Positions 16,801-25,036 of a DNA stretch of 64,000 nt are shown in pieces (position 1 is the stretch's first letter; every line of letters starts with the position of its first letter). Made by a program: the position numbers and the translations under genes. The stretch is from CAJQQY01 sp964564545 (GTDB lineage: Bacteria > Bacteroidota > Bacteroidia > Chitinophagales > Saprospiraceae): the NCBI GenBank assembly GCA_964564545.1, contig CAZMBP010000084.1, positions 136,886 through 200,885 of the forward strand, written 5' to 3'. Under the pieces are notes generated by a model that did not search any database, had not been told where the DNA came from, and saw nothing but the letters and a program-made list of their open reading frames with translations.

Positions 16801-17450
16801 AAACATTGGAGTACACGATTCGATTCCAAAATACTGGTACTGATACAGCTTTTAACATTCAAATAACGGATCAATTAGATCCAAATTTAGATTGGTCAAC
16901 TTTCACTCCTCAAAATTCCAGTCATCCATTTTCAGTATCCTTAAATGAAACTGGACTGGTAGATTTTCGATTTGAAAATATATTATTACCTGATAGTTCT
17001 ACGAACTTAATTGAAAGCCAAGGGTTTGTCAAATATAAAATCAAGTCAAAGGACGGTATTTTAGAAAATACAATTATTGAAAATACTGCAAGTATATTTT
17101 TTGATTTTAATCCTCCCATCATCACCAATACTACTGAAAATATTATGGTATCCGAATATCCATTTGAAATAGAACCTGGGAATCAAAATACAGGTTCCGA
17201 TTTGGCTTTTTCATTTCAACCTAACCCTTCCAATGGAACAGTAAATATTGATTTTGAATTTGAGGAAAAACAAGTTTGGGAAATACAATTACATAATAGT
17301 TGGGGCAAATTAATCCGATCTTATGAAGGAGAGACAACAGGGTTAAAAAATAAAGCCTTATTTTTTCAGGGTCTTGCCAATGGTGTATATTATTTGACTC
17401 TATTCTCAAATGATACATCGAAAACGGAGAAGCTAATTATTATTGATTAA
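13890..17450 (+). CDS. Large secreted FG-GAP/VCBS repeat protein with T9SS sorting domain
   Basis: 1186 residues. Signal peptide MKSIITSLVFIFSLNSLSAQ, then about 700 residues of FG-GAP/VCBS-type repeats, each with a calcium-loop-like DxDGDGDxD motif (DLDGDGDIDIL, DVNGDGNKDII, DVDNDGDLDIV) and an IVWYEN strand; these form a beta-propeller-like surface domain. Residues of about 960-1090 match a C-terminal DUF11/DUF7619-like domain (LEYTIRFQNTGTDTAFNIQI, then NTASIFFDFNPPIITN). The last 80 residues are a type A T9SS sorting domain (FSFQPNPSNGTVNIDF to YYLTLFSNDTSKTEKLIIID). The protein should cross the outer membrane by T9SS and stay on the cell surface or be released. The ligand is unknown; adhesion is the usual guess. 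Confidence 0.9.
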   Translation: MKSIITSLVFIFSLNSLSAQFSTEQLIEPSNPESLASSDLDGDGDIDILTTSRQSNKIIWFENIDSEGNFESPKVIDHTFKDPHLINSADVNGDGNKDIIVASKINEKIVWYENLNGQAEFSSLKLIASNLPNLISQTLSDIDNDADQDILIIYNNKIAWLENLDNNGNFGNPTILVENISGKAHACITDLDNDGNKDLIFGSDEEENLEWISNINSPSSSQLIATNPSGFNSSFAADFDGDNDLDIVASVGGDHVFIWYKNTDGTGTFESPTFMDDNFFDEGFQVTSFDVDMDSDMDIIIQLSSQNSESIRWFENTDGQGDFEKNDYGSLSNEGRHKFVIDDLNGDNFLDFAAIDDEVNNYNIMWAKNSGSSASTNHFDENKFIHSHWPANHGYAVDFDNDGDQDLVGFGGGASWYENLNGNGLFSTKKNINVSSFWSPKGYIGDINGDNFIDIIIIDEDEDEVAWYPHLDGQGNFGDKIILGTNSEYTEVGAVGDVDNDGDLDIVAGGWPRLVWFENINGQGLFTPAKSISTLSGAVFHQIEIADINGDGNQDLTIGATNKIGWYENLDGQGNFSSLNGMPSSIFGADYIYVTDIDGDNDNDVIYPVTNFATSNETLRWYENTDGLGNFDTGGILDDDINVVRSIVSTDVDLDGDRDIISSDYWTNEINMYENLDGLGTFGQKSTISDQFHEILKVGTDDFNGDNVDDLFAFSAGNNKIAWFQNLASSPRIQVFTFWDKNENMTKEADEIGLNHQNITIMPDGLNTFSLDQGLMEFPVNSGNYDINCSPSNGWTLTTSADLNIDVQANQSTIQYFGLKPQGELIEAEVSLTSSPTRCGFTVPFWLTYTNTSNQVFDAEITLELDDLVTLVGIDFPPSQTIGNQLLWNIENLNPTESGQIKLELIMPGVDYLGEYLNFSSNISLINDSGITIFNDEHEYEPQINCAYDPNDKLVSPVLVYEGDNYTLFDQTLEYTIRFQNTGTDTAFNIQITDQLDPNLDWSTFTPQNSSHPFSVSLNETGLVDFRFENILLPDSSTNLIESQGFVKYKIKSKDGILENTIIENTASIFFDFNPPIITNTTENIMVSEYPFEIEPGNQNTGSDLAFSFQPNPSNGTVNIDFEFEEKQVWEIQLHNSWGKLIRSYEGETTGLKNKALFFQGLANGVYYLTLFSNDTSKTEKLIIID

Positions 17451-17462
17451 TTTGGAAATGAT

Positions 17463-18047
17463 ATGAAGATATTCACTTTAGGTATATTATTAGTTTTATA
17501 CTTCTCACTTCATAGTGTTTTGGCGAATAATAAAGTGAAGGATTTTTTAATGAGTAGATGGATTTCAAAAAGATATTATCGACTCTTTTTTAATTTTTTT
17601 GCCATCGTTTCATTAATTCCGATTTTCCTTTATTATAAAACAACTGAACCTGAAATTTTATTTGTAAATGTATTGTTATCAAATGTCGGATTATGTATAA
17701 TAATAATTGGAATTTTCCTTTCTCTGGTAGCGCTCAATCAATATAATCTTTCTGAATTTGCTGGGACACAACAATTAAATCAAAAACCTCCTCCTCCTAA
17801 AAAGCTAAAAACTTCAGGATTTAATTCCATAGTTCGGCATCCTTTATATTTTTCTATGCTACTAATTATTTGGGGATTTTTTTTATCCCGACCTACAGAT
17901 CTGTTTTTTATGATAAGTATAATAGGGACTGCATATCTATACTTTGGAACAAAATTAGAAGAAGAGAAATTAGTTAAAGAGTTCGGGGATGAATATCTGA
18001 AGTATCAAAAAAAAGTAGGAATGTTGATTCCGTTTTTGAAATTTTAG
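17463..18047 (+). CDS. ICMT/PEMT-like membrane methyltransferase family protein
   Basis: 194 residues with five or so membrane helices. The C-terminal half has the signature of isoprenylcysteine-methyltransferase-like (ICMT/PEMT, NnrU-related) enzymes: GFNSIVRHPLYFSMLLIIWG, then FGTKLEEEKLVKEFGDEYLKY and a final hydrophobic tail. The RHP and EEE..GDEY segments bind SAM in the family. The substrate is unknown; bacteria lack prenylated CaaX proteins, so a lipid or small molecule is more likely. It begins only 12 bases after the FG-GAP gene, so it is probably cotranscribed, although the two have no obvious shared task. It converges with the esterase gene, with only 19 bases between stop codons. 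Confidence 0.8.
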   Translation: MKIFTLGILLVLYFSLHSVLANNKVKDFLMSRWISKRYYRLFFNFFAIVSLIPIFLYYKTTEPEILFVNVLLSNVGLCIIIIGIFLSLVALNQYNLSEFAGTQQLNQKPPPPKKLKTSGFNSIVRHPLYFSMLLIIWGFFLSRPTDLFFMISIIGTAYLYFGTKLEEEKLVKEFGDEYLKYQKKVGMLIPFLKF

Positions 18048-18066
18048 CATTTTGATTTTCTAAAAA

Positions 18067-19020
18067 TCACAACGATTTAAAAAAATCCCAAATTTCCTCA
18101 CAAGCATTTATTTCACGGCTAGTTTTGCCAATCCATTTTTCTCTCAAGTATTGTTTTCCTCCAGGCCAGGTGTGTCCTCCACCTTTGATTTTATAAAATT
18201 TCAATGCGCCTCGATTATCACAGTTTGAATACTCTTCAATGGATACCGTGGTTCCATCAGCCATTTTATTAGGAAGGTTTACCGTAGTTTTTTCCGAAGT
18301 ACAGTTATTGTTTTTTTTCCAAAATTCAATAAACTCATCGGTAGATAATATTTCCCCTCTAGTCTTTTTAAAAATAGTGATTACACCTCCATCATAAGGT
18401 ACAAGTTTATCTTCCGTACCATTCATGACCATGATTCCTAAAGGTTGAGAAGGGTTGCAAGAAGGCAAATAATCCTTTGAAATTTGAGCAGTTAAAATCG
18501 CTGCACCTCTGAAAACATCTGCACGATCACAAGCTAATCTGCCTGACATAAATCCACCATTAGACATGCCTGTTGTAAAAATTCTTTGTTCGTCAATCTT
18601 GTATTTAGTTTTTAGCTCATCAATTATTTCTATAATAAAACCAACATCATCTATATCTTCTTTCCATGATTTCACATCATCTGATTTTCTGCCATCGTTC
18701 CAATTTTTTTCAATAGCATTTGGATACACCACAATAAATCCATCTCGATCTGCCAACTCATTAAATCGCCCAAAAGTAATTGCGGGAGTTTTTTCAGCGG
18801 TTCCCCCACCTCCATGCAAATGAAAAAGTAAAGGAACTGGTTTATTCATTTTTTCTTTAGGAGGAAAATGTACGAAATAATTTCTTTCATATCCATCCCA
18901 GGTTATTTTATATTCTTTTGTTGATTCTAAGTATTTTATATAACCCAGAGGTTGGCAAGCTTTAAAAATAAAAAAGACAGAAAAAATAAAAATGGAAAAA
19001 CGTAATATTCGATGAATCAT
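18067..19020 (-). CDS. PHB-depolymerase/LpqC-type alpha/beta-hydrolase, likely exported
   Basis: 317 residues. The N terminus is a membrane-targeting segment ending in FKAC, a weak lipobox, so it may be a lipoprotein. The hydrolase core shows the esterase PHB-depolymerase pattern. LLFHLHGGGGTAEK is the oxyanion-hole region, followed by GFIVVYPNAIEKNWNDG, the nucleophile Ser in TTGMSNGGFMSGRLAC, the acid Asp in MNGTEDKLVPYDGG, and the base His in KGGGHTWPGG. Family members cleave polyhydroxybutyrate oligomers or feruloyl/acetyl esters on plant polysaccharides. Without the substrate-binding appendage, the substrate cannot be chosen. Single gene; its promoter lies in the roughly 200 bases before the terminator of the next minus-strand gene. 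Confidence 0.85.
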   Translation of the reverse strand: MIHRILRFSIFIFSVFFIFKACQPLGYIKYLESTKEYKITWDGYERNYFVHFPPKEKMNKPVPLLFHLHGGGGTAEKTPAITFGRFNELADRDGFIVVYPNAIEKNWNDGRKSDDVKSWKEDIDDVGFIIEIIDELKTKYKIDEQRIFTTGMSNGGFMSGRLACDRADVFRGAAILTAQISKDYLPSCNPSQPLGIMVMNGTEDKLVPYDGGVITIFKKTRGEILSTDEFIEFWKKNNNCTSEKTTVNLPNKMADGTTVSIEEYSNCDNRGALKFYKIKGGGHTWPGGKQYLREKWIGKTSREINACEEIWDFFKSL

Positions 19021-19165
19021 TATTAGGCTTTTATCTGGTTATTTTATTCTAATAATATATGAAAACATTGATTAGTTCTATTTCGAATTTAAGATACTGT
19101 TTTGAAATTTAAAACTTCTTAGAATTATTAGTTTACAAAAGGCATAAAATTTAAAGCCTGACAAA

Positions 19166-19197
19166 AAAAAGAGTAACATTTTCTCAGTTACTCTTTC
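19166..19197 (-). terminator. Terminator of beta-helix protein gene
   Basis: AAAGAGTAAC and GTTACTCTTT (19168-19177, 19187-19196) pair perfectly; on the minus strand a T-run follows. It lies 24 bases past the stop codon of the gene at 19220. Confidence 0.8.
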
Positions 19198-19219
19198 GTT
19201 CTATTATCTAATTTTCAAA

Positions 19220-21364
19220 TTACATTTTTACAAAAGACTGAACCACCATCTCCTCTCCATTTGAAACTATAAGTCGATAAATACCAGTTGGCAGATCAAT
19301 TACATTTATTTCTTGAGAAGAGTTAGTTTCATTTTTTTCAAAAGAAATCGAACGAAAAATCTGCCCCAAAGTATTCACCATTTCGATATTCAAATTTCCT
19401 CGCCATTCATTTTCTATGGAAACCTGCAAATAGTCTGGTGTAGGATTTGGAGAAATTTCCATAATAGTAGAACTCAATAACAATTCTTTTACATCTGTCA
19501 CGCAACTCATTCCAGTATCAAACGAACTTTCATAAGCACCTATATCTATACATCCTCCTTGAACTCTTTCATTTCCAGCAAGATCAAATTCAGGTACTTC
19601 ACCATCCAGAAATCCAGCATCAACGGCAGAACTGTTGTAAGTTAATTGATAAGTCTCTAAGTCCAAATATGGATCAGCATCCTGTTGATCCCCTGTGGAA
19701 GTTCCCCAACCTTCGAGTACAGAATCGCTCAATAGATTTCCTCCTAAAGAAACAAAAGCATTTGAAGTTGAGTGAGACGGACTAAGTGTATCAAGGCTAT
19801 TATACCCTGGTGTATGAATAATATTATTTTGCAGAAGAACTTCACTACTATCATAGACGATAACTCCTACAAGGTCATTATTGGCAATGGTACAATTAGA
19901 TACTTTAGCTTTAAAGTTTTGGAAACCAATCACACCGGTGCTATCAGAAGCATTATGACCTGTAAATAGACAATTACTTACCTCTACATCTTGATGTAGC
20001 GACGGAATTTCTGATGAAATAGCAAAAGCTAATGCAGATGCACCAAACCCTCCATCATTATTTTTGAAGGTAGAATTCGTTACTGTAGCTTCATAATCCA
20101 CATCGTTCGATATACCAAAAATGCCTGCAACTGATTGTGATACATTTCCTTCAAAATGACAGTTATCCACTTTATACTTATTACCAGACCAACTATTTCC
20201 AAAGCCATTAAGACTCAGAGCTCCACTTTGATTAGCAGAGCTATTCTCTAAGAAAAGACAATTTTCAATAATTGCAGTCATGTCTTTAGCTTGGTCAAAA
20301 TATTCCAAATAAACTGCTCCTCCCTCAGCAAATGAAACAATTGGATCCAATATTTCCACCTGATTAGAAATAAAATCGCAAGAAGAAATAGTGATCTCAC
20401 TATGTTTTTGTCTGCAATAAAAACGTAATGCACCTCCAATGGAAGAGGAATTATTTTCAAATAAACAATCCTCGATAACGTATCTTTTGAAGGAAGTTGT
20501 ATAGTCATATATTTCTATTGCACCGCCACCTACCTTACCGATATTATCGCTGAAAGTTGAATTAGTCACAGTCGAATTTGTTATATACATATAGATTGCC
20601 CCTCCAGCAAATCCTGCATGATTACCCGTAAATTCACAATTATCAACTGTGATACCTTCTGAATTCATTTGAGCGTAAGCTAATCCTGCACCATTATAAC
20701 CTGCACCATTTTTTTCAAAAACACAATTTATTACGCTTCCTCCATTTGCTTCGATTTCATAAAAATAAACTCCTCCGCCATGACGGGTAGCATAATTTTG
20801 AGTAAATCTGCAATTACTAATTTGAGGAGCACCAAAGGAAAAAATCCCTGCTCCTCTCCTATCTTGAAAAATTATTTCGGATCTATCTGCCTGTCCTCCT
20901 GAGATGGTAAATCCATCAAGAATAGTTTCAGGTGTACAAGCTTCATGTATAATTACTACATTGACAACATTGTCATCTCTGTTGGTAACAAAATCATCTA
21001 ACACATCATCTCCATCCATATCACCAGACAGAATTGTTAGATTCTCTGCTGCATCTCGTTGATTACGCATCGTTTCGATTCCATTAAACCCTCCATAAAT
21101 TTGGAGATCTTTGGATATGTAAAACACTCGTTTTTCTGGATGATAGGGAAAATTACTAGTAAGATCTGCAGTATAAGTTCCTGCAGCTACCCAAATTTCA
21201 TCACCTAAATTTGAATTTTCGAGAGCATGATTAAATTGAGGATACGCATCTTGCCAAGAGGTTCCATCATTGTTTCCTGTGGCGGAAACATCCACAAAAA
21301 TTTGTGCTTGGGTAAGATTAAAAAAACAAAGTAAACAGGTAAACAGGATGCTAAATGATTTCAT
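19220..21364 (-). CDS. Secreted parallel beta-helix (choice-of-anchor Q type) protein with T9SS domain
   Basis: 714 residues. Signal peptide MKSFSILFTCLLCFFNLTQAQ, then IFVDVSATGNNDGTSWQDAY and GDEIWVAAGTYT, the opening of the polymorphic-outer-membrane-protein/choice-of-anchor-Q beta-helix family. The middle is a right-handed parallel beta-helix of many short turns (ISNCRFTQN, VTNSTFSDN, VDNCEFTGN, IENCLFLENSS). It closes with VQGGCIDIGAYESS and a T9SS type A sorting domain (MEISPNPTPDYLQVSI to GIYRLIVSNGEEMVVQSFVKM). It should be displayed on the cell surface. Many relatives bind or cleave polysaccharide, but no catalytic residues stand out and a structural or adhesive role is as likely. 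Confidence 0.9.
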   Translation of the reverse strand: MKSFSILFTCLLCFFNLTQAQIFVDVSATGNNDGTSWQDAYPQFNHALENSNLGDEIWVAAGTYTADLTSNFPYHPEKRVFYISKDLQIYGGFNGIETMRNQRDAAENLTILSGDMDGDDVLDDFVTNRDDNVVNVVIIHEACTPETILDGFTISGGQADRSEIIFQDRRGAGIFSFGAPQISNCRFTQNYATRHGGGVYFYEIEANGGSVINCVFEKNGAGYNGAGLAYAQMNSEGITVDNCEFTGNHAGFAGGAIYMYITNSTVTNSTFSDNIGKVGGGAIEIYDYTTSFKRYVIEDCLFENNSSSIGGALRFYCRQKHSEITISSCDFISNQVEILDPIVSFAEGGAVYLEYFDQAKDMTAIIENCLFLENSSANQSGALSLNGFGNSWSGNKYKVDNCHFEGNVSQSVAGIFGISNDVDYEATVTNSTFKNNDGGFGASALAFAISSEIPSLHQDVEVSNCLFTGHNASDSTGVIGFQNFKAKVSNCTIANNDLVGVIVYDSSEVLLQNNIIHTPGYNSLDTLSPSHSTSNAFVSLGGNLLSDSVLEGWGTSTGDQQDADPYLDLETYQLTYNSSAVDAGFLDGEVPEFDLAGNERVQGGCIDIGAYESSFDTGMSCVTDVKELLLSSTIMEISPNPTPDYLQVSIENEWRGNLNIEMVNTLGQIFRSISFEKNETNSSQEINVIDLPTGIYRLIVSNGEEMVVQSFVKM

Positions 21365-21902
21365 GATAATATTGGTTTTTTGTAATTAAAAATAGAGCTT
21401 AGTAGAAGTAGCTTCTTATAGATATAACAATCCTATGCAACTAAAAAACATCATTTTTTAGTTGTGATTTTTTATCAGAAATTCAGAAATAAACTAGGTT
21501 GGAGAAATTGACGTTTCATATGGTTCTCTTAGGTTATTTTTCCAACATTCTAAATTTAAGCCTTTTTAAGAATAATAAATAGCACATTTTCTTAACATGT
21601 TAGCATAATAGTATCATAGGAAAGAAAAATTTAACCAAAAACTAAAAGTTAAGTAAAAGGATTCAATTTGATTATTTGAAAAATTAAGAAATTCTAGATT
21701 TGACAATTTTTCAATTCCATCAGGTATAATCGTCTACTTCCTGAACTTTTTGTATTTGATTTAAAATGAGGATGAGATCATGTTTTATTCATACCATATA
21801 TTTTATGATAATAATTGTTCAAGGAAAAAAAATATATATTTTTGGGCTTCAATTTTCAAAACAAATAGAATACATTTCGTTGCAAATCAGAAAAAATAAA
21901 TC
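21365..21902. other. Divergent intergenic region, 0.54 kb
   Basis: AT-rich spacer between the beta-helix gene and the WG-repeat gene, long enough for both promoters and leaders. I see no RNA gene, ORF or repeat in it. Confidence 0.4.
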
Positions 21903-24080
21903 ATGAAACTAGCAAAACTAATCATCATTTTTTTTCTTTATAACATTACTTTTACGGCTCAAGCTCAATCAGTTAAAACAGTTGGAGAACATTTAGAATT
22001 AGAAGAAGGATGCCCTTTGCCAAAACCCGGATTAAGTCCAAAACCAAAGGAAAGAAGAAGTGAAATGGTAGAAGTTGATCCATCTCCTCCTTCCAATCCT
22101 GCGACAAAGAAAAAAGAAGTAGTTATCCCTCCTACAGATGAAGCATCATGGAGAAAATCTTTGCAATCCTACATCAAAAAGAACAATCCGAAAAAGGCCT
22201 CCATGACGATTGAAGGAAATGAATTCTTCCAAGATGAAAATCTTTTATGGGGTTTAAAAAATTCATCAGGGGAAATAATTGTAAAACCATGTTTTGAAGT
22301 TGCTCAACTTTCTCCAGAAAACAAATCTCTTTTTGTAGGTAAAAAAATTGGGGTCAAGGGATTTAATGTTTTTGATAAAAATGGAAAAGCCGTCCTCAAA
22401 AAAAACTACCAACATATTCATTATTATATAAGTGAAAAACATATCACTATTCATTCAGGAGGTAAACAAGGTATGGCCACCGTTAATGGAAAAATTTTAG
22501 TCAAACCTAAATATGATTACCTCAGCGGATTTGGGAATGGTTGGAAAGTCAGTCAAGATAAATTATTTGGCGTGATTAATTATGAAGGGAAAGTCCTAAT
22601 TCCACCAAAGTATAAAAAACTAAATATCGCTCAAACTAACGATGAACACATCTATACTTTCGTACCAGAAGCAAATGGAGAACTCACTATTTACAAAAAT
22701 AAAAAAGTCGCTCATCGCTTAGGCATAAAATATTATGAACATGCAGCAGGGAGAATTTATGATGGAAGGTATTTATTTTATAATAATCAATTGATAGATT
22801 TAAAGAAGAAGCAATATTTGTTTTGTGGGGAAAAAATAAAAGTAGAAAGACACCAACATGCTTTTAATTTATTTACTTTAAAAAAAGGTAAAGACTATTG
22901 GGTGTTTAATGAACGAGGAGAATTGTTTTCTGAACTTCCTGTATTGGGGAAGCCTCAATACTTGCAATTCAATAATGGACTTGCGATAGCAGCTTTAGAC
23001 ACAGGTGAGAAAAATCCATTTGGCTATTCAGTTGGAAAAGTTGGACTATTAAATAAAAAAATGGAATGGGTGTTACAACCTAATTTTCGTTATATGAATT
23101 TTATTCCAAATTCAAATTTATACATAGCTGCTAAACCTAGTGGAAAAGCGGGAGTAATAGATTCAACTGGAACATTAGTAATCCCATCTGAATACGTCCA
23201 AATAATTCCGAAGAGGAAAAAATTATTTTGTTATCGAAATAGAAAATCAACTATGGTGGAAGTTTTAGATTGGTCCGGCAAAAAGCTATTTGAAGGAGAT
23301 TTAAAACACAAGATTGGAAATAGTTTCTCAGGTGGTTATACTGCGCGAAGAAAGTCGAATGATAAAAAAGTTATTTTAGATGATCAGTTCAACGAAATAT
23401 ATGATAAGAAATATTATAACCTTAGAACTTTGATAAAAGGTGAGGCGATTTGGTTCGAAGATTTTGGTTCGCCAAATAGACAACATGTGATAGGATTGGA
23501 TGGAAAACCTTTTCCTTTAGTCTTAGATGGAAAACCTCGAACAGATTATATACAAATTAAGCATCATTGGAAAACACCATTTTATCAAATCAAATGTGAG
23601 GATGGATCTTCTTACCTTTATAATTCTAATACTCAAGAGGGAGTTAAGCTTGATGATAAAATTGCAAGCATAGATCCTAGTTTATATAAGAGTTTAGGAT
23701 TGCTCATTTCAATTCGAGAAGACAAAAAAAACAAAGGCTTAATTGACGCCTTAGGACAAGAGGTATTGCCTCCAAATTTTAAAAACATTTCAAAGGCTGG
23801 GGCTTTCTTTTCTATTGTTACAGAACATAGAACTCATATTTTTACTCCTTCTGGTCGTGAGCTATTTAAAGAATATGATGGAGCATCTTTTCTCTATCAT
23901 AACTTTTTTGCTGTAAAGAAAAATGGAAAAGTAGGTGTTGCCAATATTAAAGGTGATATTATTATTCCTTTGAATTATGAATACATTACGAAAGATTCAA
24001 TTTTTAACCTTAGAGCAAAAACGCTTTCAGGACAGAAGATATTGATGGGTTTAGATGGCGTAAAAATTAAGAATATGTAA
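21903..24080 (+). CDS. Secreted WG-repeat protein
   Basis: 725 residues. Signal peptide to AQAQ, then a Pro/Lys-rich linker (LPKPGLSPKPKERR) of about 70 residues. The rest is a chain of WG (KWG) repeats, each with a strand like NLLWGLKNSSGEIIVKP, a turn, and a following KYDYL/NYQHI segment. Examples are KQGMATVNGKILVKPKYDYL, LFGVINYEGKVLIPPKYKKL, AGVIDSTGTLVIPSEYVQI and VGVANIKGDIIIPLNYEYI. No T9SS domain is present, so it should stay in the periplasm or at the outer membrane. WG-repeat proteins have no general known function; some are toxin or enzyme appendages. A second, independent WG protein lies at 38436-40208. Confidence 0.85.
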   Translation: MKLAKLIIIFFLYNITFTAQAQSVKTVGEHLELEEGCPLPKPGLSPKPKERRSEMVEVDPSPPSNPATKKKEVVIPPTDEASWRKSLQSYIKKNNPKKASMTIEGNEFFQDENLLWGLKNSSGEIIVKPCFEVAQLSPENKSLFVGKKIGVKGFNVFDKNGKAVLKKNYQHIHYYISEKHITIHSGGKQGMATVNGKILVKPKYDYLSGFGNGWKVSQDKLFGVINYEGKVLIPPKYKKLNIAQTNDEHIYTFVPEANGELTIYKNKKVAHRLGIKYYEHAAGRIYDGRYLFYNNQLIDLKKKQYLFCGEKIKVERHQHAFNLFTLKKGKDYWVFNERGELFSELPVLGKPQYLQFNNGLAIAALDTGEKNPFGYSVGKVGLLNKKMEWVLQPNFRYMNFIPNSNLYIAAKPSGKAGVIDSTGTLVIPSEYVQIIPKRKKLFCYRNRKSTMVEVLDWSGKKLFEGDLKHKIGNSFSGGYTARRKSNDKKVILDDQFNEIYDKKYYNLRTLIKGEAIWFEDFGSPNRQHVIGLDGKPFPLVLDGKPRTDYIQIKHHWKTPFYQIKCEDGSSYLYNSNTQEGVKLDDKIASIDPSLYKSLGLLISIREDKKNKGLIDALGQEVLPPNFKNISKAGAFFSIVTEHRTHIFTPSGRELFKEYDGASFLYHNFFAVKKNGKVGVANIKGDIIIPLNYEYITKDSIFNLRAKTLSGQKILMGLDGVKIKNM

Positions 24081-24110
24081 TTAGATAAAAATAATAAAAC
24101 TAAACATAAG

Positions 24111-24152
24111 TCGTCCCGAATTTTCAAATTGGAAATTCGGGATGATTTTTTT
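24111..24152 (+). terminator. Terminator after WG-repeat gene
   Basis: TCCCGAATTTTC (24114-24125) pairs with GGAAATTCGGGA (24131-24142) with one mismatch, followed by GATG and eight T residues. Two close relatives of this stem lie at 24714 and 24956. Confidence 0.85.
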
Positions 24153-24499
24153 TGAGAACTGATTGTTAAACTGTTTTTCCAGCATCCTAATTCTTCATCA
24201 AGACTTTTCCCTATTTCACTCTTAAATAATTCTATACTATCTCATCCTTTTTTTCAAGATTTTCATCGATAAATAATGACAAAAACCATAGCAAACGGTA
24301 ATTTTTTAATGAATTTATGATTATTCACTTTTACTTAATGATTTTGTTAAATAAAAGTTATTTGAAATACGAGTTTAAACCTTTACCCATTTTAAAACGT
24401 CTTAAGGATAAACAACAATTAAAAAAAATAAGACCAATAGGTAAGAAATAAGTAGAAGGAACGATATACTAACAAATTCACCTTTTAAAAACTACAGCC
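24153..24499. other. Intergenic region, 0.35 kb
   Basis: AT-rich leader of a small gene. Nothing further recognised. Confidence 0.35.
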
Positions 24500-24691
24500 A
24501 TGAAAAAGACATTTCAAAAAAGATTAGACGCAATTGACTGGATTGCTAATTATGCAAGAAATGAAGGTCAATTTGAAGTATTGCGAGAGCAATTAAATTT
24601 TAACTACATCTACAACCATAAGTTCTTTTTAGTAGTCAATGAAGATACTAATTCGTCTGAGGTTATCATTATGAAAAAACCTAGGCGGTAA
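24500..24691 (+). CDS. Small basic hypothetical protein (63 aa)
   Basis: A 63-residue protein beginning MKKTFQKRLDAIDWIANYAR and ending VIIMKKPRR. It has an N-terminal amphipathic helix, an aromatic middle (NFNYIYNHKFFLVVNED) and a basic tail. There is no signal peptide or membrane segment. I do not recognise a family. That it is a real gene is supported by its own leader and an excellent terminator 22 bases past the stop. A damaged copy of its 3' end plus the same terminator follows 240 bases downstream. Confidence 0.6.
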   Translation: MKKTFQKRLDAIDWIANYARNEGQFEVLREQLNFNYIYNHKFFLVVNEDTNSSEVIIMKKPRR

Positions 24692-24713
24692 AATATATAA
24701 ACAGGTCTAATAG

Positions 24714-24756
24714 GCATCCCGAATTTTCTTCTTCGAAAATTTGGGATGTTTTTTTT
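24714..24756 (+). terminator. Terminator of small gene
   Basis: GCATCCCGAATTTTC (24714-24728) pairs with GAAAATTTGGGATGT (24735-24749), allowing G-T pairs, followed by eight T residues. Confidence 0.85.
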
Positions 24757-24908
24757 GTACCTATAAGTTCTCATCTTTCAGATAAATATCAATATAAAAG
24801 GGTGACAAATGTTAATATCAACAACTGTGGTTTTCATTAATTTTAATCAACAAAGAAAACCAAAATACAATTTAGGGTAGACATGTTTATTAATTAACCA
24901 TCATTCAT

Positions 24909-24995
24909 TATAAAAAAACCTAGACTATAAAATACGTAAACAGGTTTATTTGGCATCCCGAATTTTCTTTTTTGAAAATTTGGGATGTTTTTTTC
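24909..24995 (+). repeat. Partial duplicate of small gene 3' end and its terminator
   Basis: This stretch matches 24668-24755 closely: AAAAAACCTAG, the stop region, AAACAGGT, then the GCATCCCGAATTTTC hairpin and T-run. The upstream coding part is missing, so it is the relic of a tandem duplication. It also gives a second terminator before the convergent LamG gene. Confidence 0.75.
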
Positions 24996-25036
24996 AAAAT
25001 AAAAAACATGTAAATGTATTGTTACAAATCTAGTTA

